Shown piece after piece: positions 51,568 through 59,934 of a stretch of 64,000 nucleotides of DNA. Position 1 is the first letter of the stretch; every line of letters starts with the position of its first letter. A model generated the notes under the pieces. It was not told where the DNA came from. It made no database searches and saw nothing but the letters and a program-made list of their open reading frames with translations. Source of the DNA: Alcanivorax sp. (lineage in GTDB: Bacteria; Pseudomonadota; Gammaproteobacteria; Pseudomonadales; Alcanivoracaceae); the NCBI GenBank assembly GCA_017794945.1, contig CP051239.1, forward strand, positions 3,028,692 to 3,092,691. The letters are read 5' to 3'. A program made the position numbers and the translations under genes.

Positions 51568-51833
51568 GAGCTCTCGGTGTCGTACCAGCCGGTGACCGGA
51601 CCCTGTTCGGCGATCAGAGCCACCAGCCGGTCGTAGTCAATGGTTTCCAGATCCGCCGGGCGTGTCGCCGGCGGGCCCTCGGCGAGCAGAAAGCCCGGCC
51701 CTTGCAGGGGAAAGTCGGCGGCCACCAGATGGCCCTGGTCAACGAACACGCACAGATCACCGCTTTCGTAGACCGCCAGGCAGTCGCGGCCGGTTTCGCT
51801 GTCCAGGTCGTCAAAGCCGATCAAGTGCAACAT
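51564..51833 (-). CDS. tusB: Sulfurtransferase TusB
   Basis: An 89-residue DsrH/TusB-family subunit of the TusBCD sulfur relay for tRNA 2-thiouridine. MLHLIGF and the DxxxLxxxGDLCVFVDQG pattern match the family. It overlaps tusC by one base and ybiB by four, so translation is coupled. The tusE gene that usually follows is absent here. Confidence 0.85.
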   Translation of the reverse strand: MLHLIGFDDLDSETGRDCLAVYESGDLCVFVDQGHLVAADFPLQGPGFLLAEGPPATRPADLETIDYDRLVALIAEQGPVTGWYDTESS

Positions 51834-52144
51834 TACAGTATGACCAGTTGCGCGGCGCCGTGCCGCAGCCCGTGGAGTTCGGCGTCGTCCAGGCCCTCGA
51901 TGCCGTCCAGCCCGGCGGGCAGATCGTCGCGCCGGGCCACGCAGCGCACGCCGAAGCCGGTGAGCTCGGCGAGCAGCTCCCCATGGTCGGCGCGCCGCGC
52001 CAGCACTTTCAAGGGCGCCGCCTGGAACCAGACCAGAGTGGTGACGCCGAAGGCGGCCCCGGTGAGCGCCATGTCCACGCTCTCCCGCCAGCCGCCGCCT
52101 CGACCGGGCGCATGGCGCACCAGATAAAGCACCGAATCAGCCAA
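51833..52144 (-). CDS. tusC: Sulfurtransferase TusC
   Basis: A 103-residue DsrF/TusC-family protein and the middle subunit of TusBCD. The opening SVLYLVRHAPGRGGGWRESVDMALTGAAFG and the closing LRHGAAQLVIL fit. It overlaps tusD by 8 bases and tusB by one. Confidence 0.88.
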   Translation of the reverse strand: MADSVLYLVRHAPGRGGGWRESVDMALTGAAFGVTTLVWFQAAPLKVLARRADHGELLAELTGFGVRCVARRDDLPAGLDGIEGLDDAELHGLRHGAAQLVIL

Positions 52145-52532
52145 AATGCACCACCCGGTCGCTCTGTGTCAGGGCGTCCACCCAGTCGCCCAGCCCCACC
52201 AGTGTGAAGCCGTCCGCCAGGGTGCCGCTGACGTTGTTCAGACCGGCGCGCCGGGCCTCCTCGTGGTCACTGATACCGCGCTTGAGCGCGGCGCCCACGC
52301 ACACCGAGGCCGGCCAGCCGTGCTCCGCCACCAGGGTTTGCCAGCCGCGCTGTGCCTCGCAGGCGACGTCGCCACGGCGGGCCAGACGATTGGCCAGATG
52401 GACGCCGTCGCCGTAGAAAAAGATGCGATAAAGCCGATTGGAGGAACGGGCCACCGCCTGGGCGGTGTGAAGGGCGGTGAGGGCGCCGGGCCGTTGCGGC
52501 CCGGCGGTCACAAGCAAACTGACTTTAATCAT
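52137..52532 (-). CDS. tusD: Sulfurtransferase TusD
   Basis: A 131-residue DsrE/TusD-family subunit that accepts sulfur on a cysteine. The active cysteine lies in ASVCVGAALKRGI, equivalent to Cys78 of E. coli TusD. The RIFFYGDGVHLANRLARR segment is typical. The start overlaps the yccA stop by 8 bases, so yccA-tusD-tusC-tusB-ybiB is one tightly packed unit. Confidence 0.92.
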   Translation of the reverse strand: MIKVSLLVTAGPQRPGALTALHTAQAVARSSNRLYRIFFYGDGVHLANRLARRGDVACEAQRGWQTLVAEHGWPASVCVGAALKRGISDHEEARRAGLNNVSGTLADGFTLVGLGDWVDALTQSDRVVHFG

Positions 52533-53214
52533 TCCCGCTGAGGGCGGTGAGGATGTGCAGCAGGGACAGGAACAGGTTGTAGATGGACACGAACAGCGTG
52601 ACCGTGGCCATGATGTAGTTGGTTTCGCCGCCATGAATGATGGCGCTGGTCTGCCACAGAATCAGCAGGGACGAAAGCAGCACGAAGGCGGCGGATACCG
52701 CCAGGGACAGGGCCGGGATGTTGAAGAACACCGCCGCCAGGCCGGCCAGGAAAGCCACCAGAATGCCAACCATGATGAAGTTGGTCATAAAGCTGAAGTC
52801 CTTGCGGGTCACCAGCGCGATGGCCGACATGGCGACGAAAATACTGGCGGTGCCGCCCAGCGCCAGGGAAACGATCTCCATGCCGCCGTTGATCTGAGCA
52901 TACATATTGATGATCGGTCCGGTGGTGAAACCCAGCCAGCCGGTCAGGCCGAACACGGCAAGAATGCCCCAGGAGCTGTTGCGCAACTTATTGGTGGCGA
53001 ACAGCAGGCCGAAGTAGACGCCCAGTGTCACGAACACATTGACGTAGCCGATGCCCATTGCCATGGCGAACACCGCGGCGCCGGTGGCGACCATCAGGGA
53101 AAGCCCCAGCAGCATGTAGGTGTTTTTCAGGACCTGAGCGGCGCGCTCGCCGGTGACCGCCGTGGCCGCGTGCTGACGGTGGGGGGCGGTGTACGGGTTC
53201 GGGTGGTTGCTCAT
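52525..53214 (-). CDS. yccA: Bax inhibitor-1/YccA family membrane protein
   Basis: A 229-residue polytopic inner-membrane protein of the BI-1 family; YccA of E. coli modulates the FtsH protease. Seven hydrophobic segments start at about residue 30. The characteristic C-terminal motif with LFVSIYNLFLSLLHIL is intact. It heads the tus operon. ATG 53214 is chosen; an ATG four codons upstream (53226) is possible. Confidence 0.9.
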   Translation of the reverse strand: MSNHPNPYTAPHRQHAATAVTGERAAQVLKNTYMLLGLSLMVATGAAVFAMAMGIGYVNVFVTLGVYFGLLFATNKLRNSSWGILAVFGLTGWLGFTTGPIINMYAQINGGMEIVSLALGGTASIFVAMSAIALVTRKDFSFMTNFIMVGILVAFLAGLAAVFFNIPALSLAVSAAFVLLSSLLILWQTSAIIHGGETNYIMATVTLFVSIYNLFLSLLHILTALSGND

Positions 53215-53325
53215 ACTCGGACTCATTGCTTGAGGGTGTTCCCTGGATAATAGGGACACTCGCGCCAAAATCAAGATTTCCCTCTTGAATCACACGGTTA
53301 TGGCAGTGTTATTGACCCGGGGCCG

Positions 53326-53353
53326 TTGACTGCGAAAGCGTCTCAGGTATGAT
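53326..53353 (+). promoter_or_regulatory. Sigma-70 promoter of tRNA-Ser
   Basis: TTGACT (53326-53331) and TATGAT (53348-53353) are separated by 16 bases, and the tRNA begins 11 bases after the -10. Confidence 0.85.
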
Positions 53354-53364
53354 TGGCGCCCATC

Positions 53365-53454
53365 GGAGAGGTGGCAGAGTGGTCGAATGCAGCGGTCTTG
53401 AAAACCGCCGAGGATTTGCGTCCTCCGTGGGTTCGAATCCCACCCTCTCCGCCA
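53365..53454 (+). tRNA. tRNA-Ser (anticodon TGA)
   Basis: A 90-base tRNA with an encoded CCA. The acceptor stem GGAGAGG / CCTCTCC closes it, and the anticodon TGA is at 53399-53401. The long variable arm (GGATTTGCGTCC) is typical of class II tRNA. T-loop TTCGAAT. Confidence 0.97.
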
Positions 53455-53497
53455 AACAAAAGGGGCTGCCAAAAGGCAGCCCCTTTTTTTTGGCGGA
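53448..53497. terminator. Terminator hairpin extending into the tRNA-Ser 3' end
   Basis: The core stem GGGGCTGCC / GGCAGCCCC with an AAAA loop is followed by T8. The pairing extends outward: arms of 23 bases (53448-53470 and 53475-53497) match at 22 of 23 positions and include the CCA end of the tRNA and a mirrored TGGCGGA. Confidence 0.88.
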
Positions 53498-53816
53498 CAG
53501 GGCGGTCTAATTCGAACCCACCGGTTCGACCGAGCGGCGCAAAGCGCCGCGAAGGACCGCCGCCAAAGGCGGCGGCCCCGAAGGGGTGAGCCGGCGTAGC
53601 CGGCGAATAATCCCACCCTCTCGGCGCGCAAAGCGCGCCCAAACCTCTCAGCCACCACCAAATCCCTCGACGAACGCTTTCCAACCCCAAGTCCTTTCCA
53701 CCCCAATCCACGACGCAAAACCCCATGGCCGTGCCAACACCCCTGTGCCAGCATGTTTTCTCAATTTTCGGAATCTCATTCCAAAAGAGTTATTCCACAA
53801 ACAAAAAAGGAAAAAC
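53455..53816. other. 362-base gene-free patch after tRNA-Ser
   Basis: It contains the tRNA-Ser terminator, a tRNA-tail-like fragment on the minus strand (53491-53522), a ladder of five triloop hairpins (53534-53639) and a direct tRNA-Ser tail-like fragment (53604-53622). The last 170 bases before the next gene show nothing clear. An open frame across it on the minus strand is judged spurious. Confidence 0.7.
53534..53639. repeat. Ladder of five GC-rich triloop hairpins
   Basis: Stems in order: GCGGCGC/GCGCCGC (53534-53550, loop AAA), CCGCCGCC/GGCGGCGG (53557-53575, AAA), CCCC/GGGG (53576-53586, GAA), GCCGGC/GCCGGC (53590-53604, GTA) and GGCGCGC/GCGCGCC (53623-53639, AAA). All are perfect. 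A sixth, CGAACC/GGTTCG, precedes them at 53513-53528. Confidence 0.85.
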
Positions 53817-54098
53817 ATGCTCGGTATCGTAGCTATCCTCACCGCCCAACCCGGCAAGGGCGACGCGCTCGTCGCGGAAATGAGCCGCATCGCCGTGGAA
53901 GTCCGCAAGGAAGAGGGCAATCACGGCTACACCGTCCATCAGTCCGTGGACGACGGCGACACCGTGATGATCTATGAGCAGTACAACGATCAGGCGGCGT
54001 TGGACGCCCACCGCGAGAACATGAAAGGCCTGGGCGGCGGTTTGAAAGACCTGCTGGCGGGTCGGCCGGATGTGAAGTTATTCAACGTGGCCGGCTGA
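53817..54098 (+). CDS. Antibiotic biosynthesis monooxygenase (ABM) domain protein
   Basis: A 93-residue ferredoxin-like ABM-fold protein, similar to YgiN quinol monooxygenase and related small oxygenases. AILTAQPGKGDALVAEM, HGYTVHQSVDDGDTVMIYEQYND and AHRENMKGL follow the family pattern. No cofactor motif is expected. The start is preceded by AAAAAAGGAAAAAC. Its 3' end overlaps the convergent ArsA-like gene by 17 bases. Confidence 0.85.
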   Translation: MLGIVAILTAQPGKGDALVAEMSRIAVEVRKEEGNHGYTVHQSVDDGDTVMIYEQYNDQAALDAHRENMKGLGGGLKDLLAGRPDVKLFNVAG

Positions 54099-55113
54099 AG
54101 CGCTCGGCGAACGCCTCCAGCGCGGCGCGCCCCTGAATATCGTCGGCCAGCAGCGGCAGGGTGAGTCGTGGCAGGTCGCCCAGGCGCCGGTCGAGGTCCG
54201 TCATCAGCCGTTGCTCCCGCTCCCGGCGGGCGCGGAAGAAGGCGCCCTCCACCTCGTCCGGCAGCACCCGGTTGATGATCATCCCGGCCACCGGAATTCG
54301 CGCCTCGCCGAGGCTGGCCACGGCCCGTTCGGTTTCCAGGATCGGCAGCCGCTCCGGGGTCAGTACGAACACAAAGCCGGTGTGGTCGGTGTCCTGCAGC
54401 CGCCGGCGCGCGCGGTGGAAACGTCGCTGCCGCTCAAGCAGTGGCGCCGCCAGCGCCCGGGCGCGCTGGTCCAGCCCTTCCAGTTCCCGGTCCTCCGGCT
54501 CACCCAGCGGGCTTTCCAGGTCCCGCCCCGGCGTTAGATGACCCAGCACCTTGCCCAGCTGTTCGGTGCGCCGGTTCTGCTTTAGCAGGCCTTCGCTCCA
54601 GGCGGCCATCAGTTCCGGCAGGCTGAGCAGCCGCAGGGTGTGGCCGGTGGGGGCGGTGTCGAAAATAATCAGGTCGAAGCGGTCCTGCTGATCAATAATC
54701 GTCGTGATGCGTTCCAGCAGGGCCGCCTCCTGGGCGCCCGGTGACTGCCGGCTGAGGCGCAGCTGGCGCTCCAGTTCCGGGCGCTGGTCGGCGCCGGCGA
54801 ACCGCGCCATCTGTGCCCGCACCCGCTCCAGATGGGCGTCCACTTCGCTGTCCGGATCGATCTCCAGGCCGGTGAGGTTGGCGGCGAGGTCGGTTTCCCG
54901 GTCACCGATCTCCCGGTCGAAGGCGTCCGCCAGGCTGTGCGCCGGATCGGTGGACACCAGCAACACCCGGCGTCGCAGGGCGGCGGCGCGCAGTGCCAGG
55001 GCCGACGCCACCGTGGTTTTGCCGACGCCGCCCTTGCCGCCCACCATCAGCAGGCGGCGCTCACACAGCAGGGTGTCGATGTCCAGAGGCGTATCGATGT
55101 TCGGGTCCGGCAT
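54082..55113 (-). CDS. ArsA/Get3-like anion-transporting ATPase
   Basis: A 343-residue soluble P-loop ATPase of the ArsA/GET3 group. The deviant Walker A GGKGGVGKTT is at 25-34, the DTAPTGHTLRLLSLPE switch at about 154-169, and the STDPAHSLADAF motif follows the P-loop. It has one ATPase domain and no CXC metal-binding cysteines like those of ArsA, so arsenite transport is unlikely. It is encoded directly after the cory-CC-star gene, 3 bases away, downstream of cstA. A role in handling a membrane-inserted partner is an inference. Confidence 0.85.
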   Translation of the reverse strand: MPDPNIDTPLDIDTLLCERRLLMVGGKGGVGKTTVASALALRAAALRRRVLLVSTDPAHSLADAFDREIGDRETDLAANLTGLEIDPDSEVDAHLERVRAQMARFAGADQRPELERQLRLSRQSPGAQEAALLERITTIIDQQDRFDLIIFDTAPTGHTLRLLSLPELMAAWSEGLLKQNRRTEQLGKVLGHLTPGRDLESPLGEPEDRELEGLDQRARALAAPLLERQRRFHRARRRLQDTDHTGFVFVLTPERLPILETERAVASLGEARIPVAGMIINRVLPDEVEGAFFRARREREQRLMTDLDRRLGDLPRLTLPLLADDIQGRAALEAFAERFSRPR

Positions 55114-55116
55114 GAA

Positions 55117-55413
55117 TCAGCAGCAGCGGAAGTGGTCGAGGGGCGAGTGGGGCATGCCCATGCGTTTGTGCCAGTCGTGGAAGCGGTCCAACAGCAGCGG
55201 CTGCAGTTCCAGCGTGTACCAGGTGGCCGGATTGGGAATGCCGAGCGTCTCGGAGAATACCATCAGCATGAACAGATCCTCCTCGTCGCGCCGGGCCCGG
55301 GCGATGGCGGCGCGGTAGGGGGCGCTGTAATACGCCGCCCCCAGATCGCCGGCGCGCCGGTACCAGCGGCGCAGCCGGCCGATCAGCCGTACCGCCGGTC
55401 GCTGGCCGCTCAA
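55117..55413 (-). CDS. Small cory-CC-star family protein
   Basis: A 98-residue protein ending in Cys-Cys-stop (HFRCC). It has a basic N-terminal helix (RLRRWYRR), the YYSAPYRAAIARARRDEEDLFMLMVFSETLGIPNPATWYTLEL core region and an HDWHKRMGMP segment. The CC-stop end and the neighbours match the family that NCBI calls cory-CC-star; its function is unknown. A TTG start (55413) overlaps the cstA stop, with GAGAG in front. The next gene is the ArsA-like ATPase. Confidence 0.8.
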   Translation of the reverse strand: MSGQRPAVRLIGRLRRWYRRAGDLGAAYYSAPYRAAIARARRDEEDLFMLMVFSETLGIPNPATWYTLELQPLLLDRFHDWHKRMGMPHSPLDHFRCC

Positions 55414-57092
55414 GAGGCGCTCTCGTCGTTGGCGGCGGCGCCCTTGGCGCGGCGCAGCGCCGCCACGCACTCCAGGGTCACCAGCACGGCCGCCACCAGC
55501 ACCACCAGGTCCAGGCCCAGCAGGAACCAGTTCTCTTTCTCGAAGAAGTCGCGCAGTTGCATCAGCAGCGCGGCCAGGGTCATCACCAGCAGGAATACCA
55601 GAGGCCCGAGGGTGTAGAGGGTGGGGCGACCGCGGCGCACCAGCATCACGGTGATCACCAGCAGGGTCAGACCGGCCAGCAACTGGTTGGTGGTGCCGAA
55701 CAGCGGCCAGATCAGCAGCCCGCCGGAGCCGTCCGCGCCGCCGGCGCCGAACGCCAGGATCAGGCAGCTGGCCACGGAAAGCAGGGTGGCGGGCAGCGCC
55801 TTGCGCATCCAGCCGATGTTATAGATCTCGCCCCATTCCTGGAAAATATAGCGCTGCAGGCGCAGGCCGGTGTCCATGGTGGTGCCGGCGAACAGCGCCG
55901 CCATCACCGTGAGCAGGGTGGCCGCCACGGTCACTTCCATGCCGGTTCCGGCGGCGAGAATGAAGGCGCCGCCGTCCACGAAGGCGGTCAGGCTGCCCTG
56001 GCCGAAAGAGGTGTACACCGCCTGCCAGTCGGCCAGCGAGGCGAAGCCGGCGGTGGCGGCGATGATCGCGGCCAGCGCCAGCGCGCCTTCGCCCACGGCG
56101 CCGAAGTAGCCGACGAAGCGGGCGTCGGTTTCCTTGTCCAACTGCTTGGAGGTGGTGCCCGAGGCCACCAGCCCGTGGAAGCCGGAAATCGCCCCGCAGG
56201 CGATGGTCACGAACAGCAACGGCAACATCGAGGGGGTGCCCTCGGGCACGCCGAAGTTGATCATCGGCGCCACCACGGTGGGGCTGGCGATGATCACCGC
56301 GCCGTACAGCAGGATCAGGCCGACGAACAATTGCAGGCCGTTGATGTAGTCCCGGGGCTGCAGCAGCACCCACACCGGCAGCAGCGAAGCAATCGCGGCG
56401 TAACCGAACAGGATCAGAATCCACAGGGCGTTGGCGGACAGGCCGGCGGTGCTTTCCGGCAGGGTCACCGGCACCGAGGGGCCGATGTAGATGAGTGCGT
56501 ACAGCGCCGCCACGCCGACCACCGAGACCAGGCCGAGGCCGATCTTGCGGCGGTAGATCAACTGGCCGATCACCAGGGCCACCGCGATGGCGCCCCACAC
56601 CGGCACCACGGCACCGGGATTGTTGATCAGCAGCTTGGCGATCACCACCCCGAACACCGCGTTGACCATCAGCAGCACCAGGAAAATGACGATCATGAAC
56701 ACGCTGCGCGCGCGCCCGCCGACCACCTCGCCGGTGAGCGAGCCCACCGACTTGGCCCGGTTGCGCACGCTCGCCCAGATCGCGCCGCTGTCATGGACGC
56801 CGGCGAAGAAGATGGTGCCCAGGACCACCCAGAGGAAGGCCGGCAGCCAGCCCCAGATCACCGCGATGGCGGGCCCGACGATGGGCGCCGCGCCGGCCAC
56901 CGAGGTGAAGTGGTGGCCCCAGAGCACAAAGCGATTGGTGGGCACGAAGTCGACCCCGTCCTCGAACTCGTGGGCCGGGGTGCGGAAATCCGGATCCAGC
57001 TTGTAGATTTTTTCCGCGATAAAGCGGGAGTAGACAAAGTAGCCGGCGGCCATGCCGCCGAGGCCCAGAACCAAAAGCAGAATCGCGCTCAT
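55410..57092 (-). CDS. cstA: Carbon starvation CstA family transporter
   Basis: A 560-residue inner-membrane protein with about 16 hydrophobic segments, of the CstA family (peptide or pyruvate uptake in enterics). It is shorter than E. coli CstA (701 residues), matching the compact group. VPTNRFVLWGHHFTSVAGAAPIVGPAIAVIWGW, GGRARSVFM and HGLVASGTTSKQLDKETDARFVGY are conserved. The start has AAGGAC. It is divergent from uvrY/gacA and first in a three-gene operon. Confidence 0.9.
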   Translation of the reverse strand: MSAILLLVLGLGGMAAGYFVYSRFIAEKIYKLDPDFRTPAHEFEDGVDFVPTNRFVLWGHHFTSVAGAAPIVGPAIAVIWGWLPAFLWVVLGTIFFAGVHDSGAIWASVRNRAKSVGSLTGEVVGGRARSVFMIVIFLVLLMVNAVFGVVIAKLLINNPGAVVPVWGAIAVALVIGQLIYRRKIGLGLVSVVGVAALYALIYIGPSVPVTLPESTAGLSANALWILILFGYAAIASLLPVWVLLQPRDYINGLQLFVGLILLYGAVIIASPTVVAPMINFGVPEGTPSMLPLLFVTIACGAISGFHGLVASGTTSKQLDKETDARFVGYFGAVGEGALALAAIIAATAGFASLADWQAVYTSFGQGSLTAFVDGGAFILAAGTGMEVTVAATLLTVMAALFAGTTMDTGLRLQRYIFQEWGEIYNIGWMRKALPATLLSVASCLILAFGAGGADGSGGLLIWPLFGTTNQLLAGLTLLVITVMLVRRGRPTLYTLGPLVFLLVMTLAALLMQLRDFFEKENWFLLGLDLVVLVAAVLVTLECVAALRRAKGAAANDESAS

Positions 57093-57262
57093 CGGTCTTG
57101 TCCTTGTTGTGAAATTGGCCGGATTTCAGAATTACCCCTCACACCCTGGCGCGTCAATGCGACCCTGGTCGAATCGTGACACTGGCCACTAGGGCCCGGG
57201 CGCGCTAGGCTTGGACGGTTCAAACACATCCACTATCAAGGACGCTAAGTGGGGAGGATAAA

Positions 57263-57916
57263 ATGATAAAAGTACTGGTGGTCGACGACCACGATCTGGT
57301 GAGAACCGGCATCACCCGCATGCTCGGCGATCAGGAAGGGATTCGTGTGGTCGGCCAGGCCGACTGTGGGGAAGAAGCGGTACGTCTGGCCCGCGAGCTG
57401 AGCCCGGACGTGGTGCTGATGGACATCAAAATGCCGGGCATCGGCGGTCTTGAGGCGACCCGGCGGATGCTGCGCCAGGACGACGGCCTGCGCGTGATCG
57501 CCGTGACCGTCTGCGAGGACGAACCGTTCCCGTCGCGCCTGCTGCACGCCGGCGCCGCCGGCTACCTGAGCAAGGGCGCCGATCTGGAAGAGATGGTACG
57601 GGCGATCAAGGTGGTGAGTACCGGCCAGCGCTACATCAGCCCGGAGATCGCCCAGGCGATGGCGCTACGGCCCTTCGTGCCGACCCCCGACGCGCCGCTG
57701 GACATGCTCTCCGAGCGCGAGCTGCAGATCATGATTCTGATCGTCAACTGCCATAAGGTGCAGGACGTGGCCGATCAGTTGTGCCTGTCGCCGAAGACGG
57801 TGAATACCTACCGCTACCGCATTTTCGACAAGCTGGGCATCAGCAGCGATGTGGAAATGGCCCTGGTGGCGGTGCGCCACGGCATGGTGGACGCCGACGA
57901 AGCCAACCCGGCCTGA
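57263..57916 (+). CDS. uvrY: GacA/UvrY response regulator
   Basis: A 217-residue LuxR-type response regulator. The N-terminal receiver domain has Asp54 ([10 protein letters not shown]), and the C-terminal HTH (about 148-205) has [27 protein letters not shown]. In related bacteria GacA activates Rsm/Csr small RNAs. The position directly before uvrC is the classic one. The start has a GGGGAGGA ribosome-binding site. No cognate sensor kinase gene is adjacent; the kinase at the right edge is unrelated by position. Confidence 0.94.
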   Translation: MIKVLVVDDHDLVRTGITRMLGDQEGIRVVGQADCGEEAVRLARELSPDVVLMDIKMPGIGGLEATRRMLRQDDGLRVIAVTVCEDEPFPSRLLHAGAAGYLSKGADLEEMVRAIKVVSTGQRYISPEIAQAMALRPFVPTPDAPLDMLSERELQIMILIVNCHKVQDVADQLCLSPKTVNTYRYRIFDKLGISSDVEMALVAVRHGMVDADEANPA

Positions 57917-58008
57917 GGGTCCGGTCGGCGGGCGGAAAAGACCGGCGCGGGCTTGACAGTATCGCGCCAGTGCCGATCCTATGCAGCCTGTCGTTCGCCG
58001 ACCCCGGA

Positions 58009-59838
58009 GTGGCCTTGCCGCAATTCGACGCCAAGCAGTTTCTCGCCCATTGCGCCCGCAAGCCCGGTGTTTACCGGATGCTGGACGACGATGGCGGAGT
58101 GCTCTATGTGGGGAAAGCCCGGGATCTGCGCGCCCGGCTGAATTCCTATTTCCAGAAAAACGTCACCGGCGCCAAAACCCGGGCGCTGGTCAGCCGTATC
58201 GCCGGCGTGGAGACCACCGTCACCGCCAGCGAGGCTGAGGCGCTGCTGCTTGAGCAGTCGCTGATCAAGTCCCTGCGCCCGCCGTACAATATTCTGCTGC
58301 GCGACGATAAGTCCTACCCCTATATCAAGATCACCACCTCGGACGAGTACCCGCGCATTACCTTTCATCGCGGCAAGCGCCGGCCCGGCGCCCGCTATTT
58401 CGGCCCCTATCCCAGCGCCGGCAGCGTTCGCGAAACCCTGGCGCTGGTGGAAAAGGTGTTCCGCGTGCGCAACTGCCGGGACAGCTTCTTCCGCAATCGC
58501 ACACGGCCTTGCCTGCAGTATCAGATCGAGCGCTGCACCGCGCCCTGCGTGGATTTCGTCAGCCGCGAGGCGTACGCCGAGCAGGTGCGCATGGCGATGG
58601 ACTTCCTTTCCGGGCGCAGCCGCCAGGTCAGCGACCACCTCACCGAGCAGATGGAGAAAGCCGCTGAGCAGCTGGATTTCGAGCGGGCCGCGGAACTGCG
58701 CGACCAGCTCGCCGCCATCCAGGCGGTCCAGCAAAAGCAGAACGTGGAAACCGACCGGGGCGGCGATGTGGACGCGGTGGCGATCGCGGTGCGCCACGGA
58801 CTGGCGGTGGTGGAAGTGCTGATGGTGCGCCAGGGCAGGGTGCTCGGCCACCGCAGTTTCCGGCCGGATACCCGGGGCGAGGAAGACAGCGATGAAATCC
58901 TGGAAGCCTTTCTGGCCCAGTATTACCTGGGGGAGCGCGACGACCAGTCGATCCCCAGGGAGGTCGTGCTGCCCGGCGCGCTGCCCGGCCAGGCGGCGTT
59001 GCAGGAAGCCATGGAAACCCAGCTCGGCCGCCGCATCCGGCTGGCCGCCCGGGTGCGCGGCCAGCGTCAGGCCTGGCTGAACATGGCGCGGACCAACGCG
59101 GAGCAGTCCCTGCACGCGGATCTGGCCGCCCGGGAGCACCTTGAGCAGCGCTTCCATGCGCTGGAAACGCTGCTCGAGGCGGACACGCCGATCCGCCGCA
59201 TTGAGTGTTTCGATATCAGCCACACCCAGGGCGAGCGGGCGGTGGCGTCCTGTGTGGTGTTCGACCAGCAGGGCGCGCGCAAGGCGGACTATCGCCGCTT
59301 CAACGTCAGCCCGGAGCACGGCGGCGACGACTACGAAGCCCTCGAAGAGGCGGTACGCCGCCGCTACCAGCGGGTGGTGAAGGAAGAAGCGAAGCTGCCG
59401 GATCTGCTCCTGATCGACGGCGGCAAGGGGCAGATGCAGCGCAGCTTTGAAGTGATTCAGAGCCTGCACCTGGACAATCAGGTGCTGGTGATGGGCATCG
59501 GCAAGGGGCCCAGCCGGCGCCCGGGCCTGGAGGTGCTGTACCTGCCCGACGGCCGCGAGCTGGTACCCGGCGGCGGCCACGCGGCGCTGCATCTCCTGCA
59601 GCAGGTCCGTGACGAGGCGCACCGCTTCGCGATCACCGGCCACCGCGCCCGGCGCGGCAAGGCCCGCCGTTCCGGGTTGGAAGACATTCCCGGTGTCGGT
59701 CCCAAGCGGCGCAAGGCGCTGCTCAACCATTTCGGCGGCTTGAAGCAGCTGCGCAATGCGTCGCGGGAAGAATTGGCGCGGGTGGAGGGCATCAACGCCC
59801 AGACCGCCGAGACGCTGTACAACTGGTTCCACGAGTAA
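58009..59838 (+). CDS. uvrC: Excinuclease ABC subunit UvrC
   Basis: Nucleotide excision repair nuclease, 609 residues from the GTG at 58009. The N-terminal GIY-YIG domain (about 15-95) begins with PGVYRMLDDDGGVLYVGKA. The cysteine-rich region follows (CRDSFFRNRTRPCLQYQIERCTAPC), then the UVR motif, the RNase-H-like endonuclease and a C-terminal helix-hairpin-helix (IPGVGPKRRKALLNHF). The start is inferred from alignment with known UvrC; a GTG at 57970 is possible. Confidence 0.95.
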   Translation: MALPQFDAKQFLAHCARKPGVYRMLDDDGGVLYVGKARDLRARLNSYFQKNVTGAKTRALVSRIAGVETTVTASEAEALLLEQSLIKSLRPPYNILLRDDKSYPYIKITTSDEYPRITFHRGKRRPGARYFGPYPSAGSVRETLALVEKVFRVRNCRDSFFRNRTRPCLQYQIERCTAPCVDFVSREAYAEQVRMAMDFLSGRSRQVSDHLTEQMEKAAEQLDFERAAELRDQLAAIQAVQQKQNVETDRGGDVDAVAIAVRHGLAVVEVLMVRQGRVLGHRSFRPDTRGEEDSDEILEAFLAQYYLGERDDQSIPREVVLPGALPGQAALQEAMETQLGRRIRLAARVRGQRQAWLNMARTNAEQSLHADLAAREHLEQRFHALETLLEADTPIRRIECFDISHTQGERAVASCVVFDQQGARKADYRRFNVSPEHGGDDYEALEEAVRRRYQRVVKEEAKLPDLLLIDGGKGQMQRSFEVIQSLHLDNQVLVMGIGKGPSRRPGLEVLYLPDGRELVPGGGHAALHLLQQVRDEAHRFAITGHRARRGKARRSGLEDIPGVGPKRRKALLNHFGGLKQLRNASREELARVEGINAQTAETLYNWFHE

Positions 59839-59934
59839 TAAACGCTGAGCCGGGAGACGCGACCGTTTCAACAATGAGGCCGGCGTCGCTTTCCGTTATA
59901 CTCACTTTTTCCGCCGACGGCATAGAAGTTATCC

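Noticed and set aside
53290..53754. A minus-strand open frame across tRNA-Ser and the hairpin ladder
   Set aside because: It is the antisense of a tRNA and GC hairpins, a well-known source of false proteins.
53365..53816. Integrated element with tRNA-Ser attachment sites
   Set aside because: The tail copies lie within 170 bases with no integrase or cargo, so there is no element to bound.
54082..55113. Arsenite efflux ATPase
   Set aside because: Single ATPase domain, no arsenic-binding cysteines and no arsB or arsR nearby.
57093..57262. CsrA/RsmA control of cstA because gacA is divergent
   Set aside because: Only one GGA overlaps the cstA ribosome-binding site, and no paired GGA hairpins are visible, so the sequence gives no real support.
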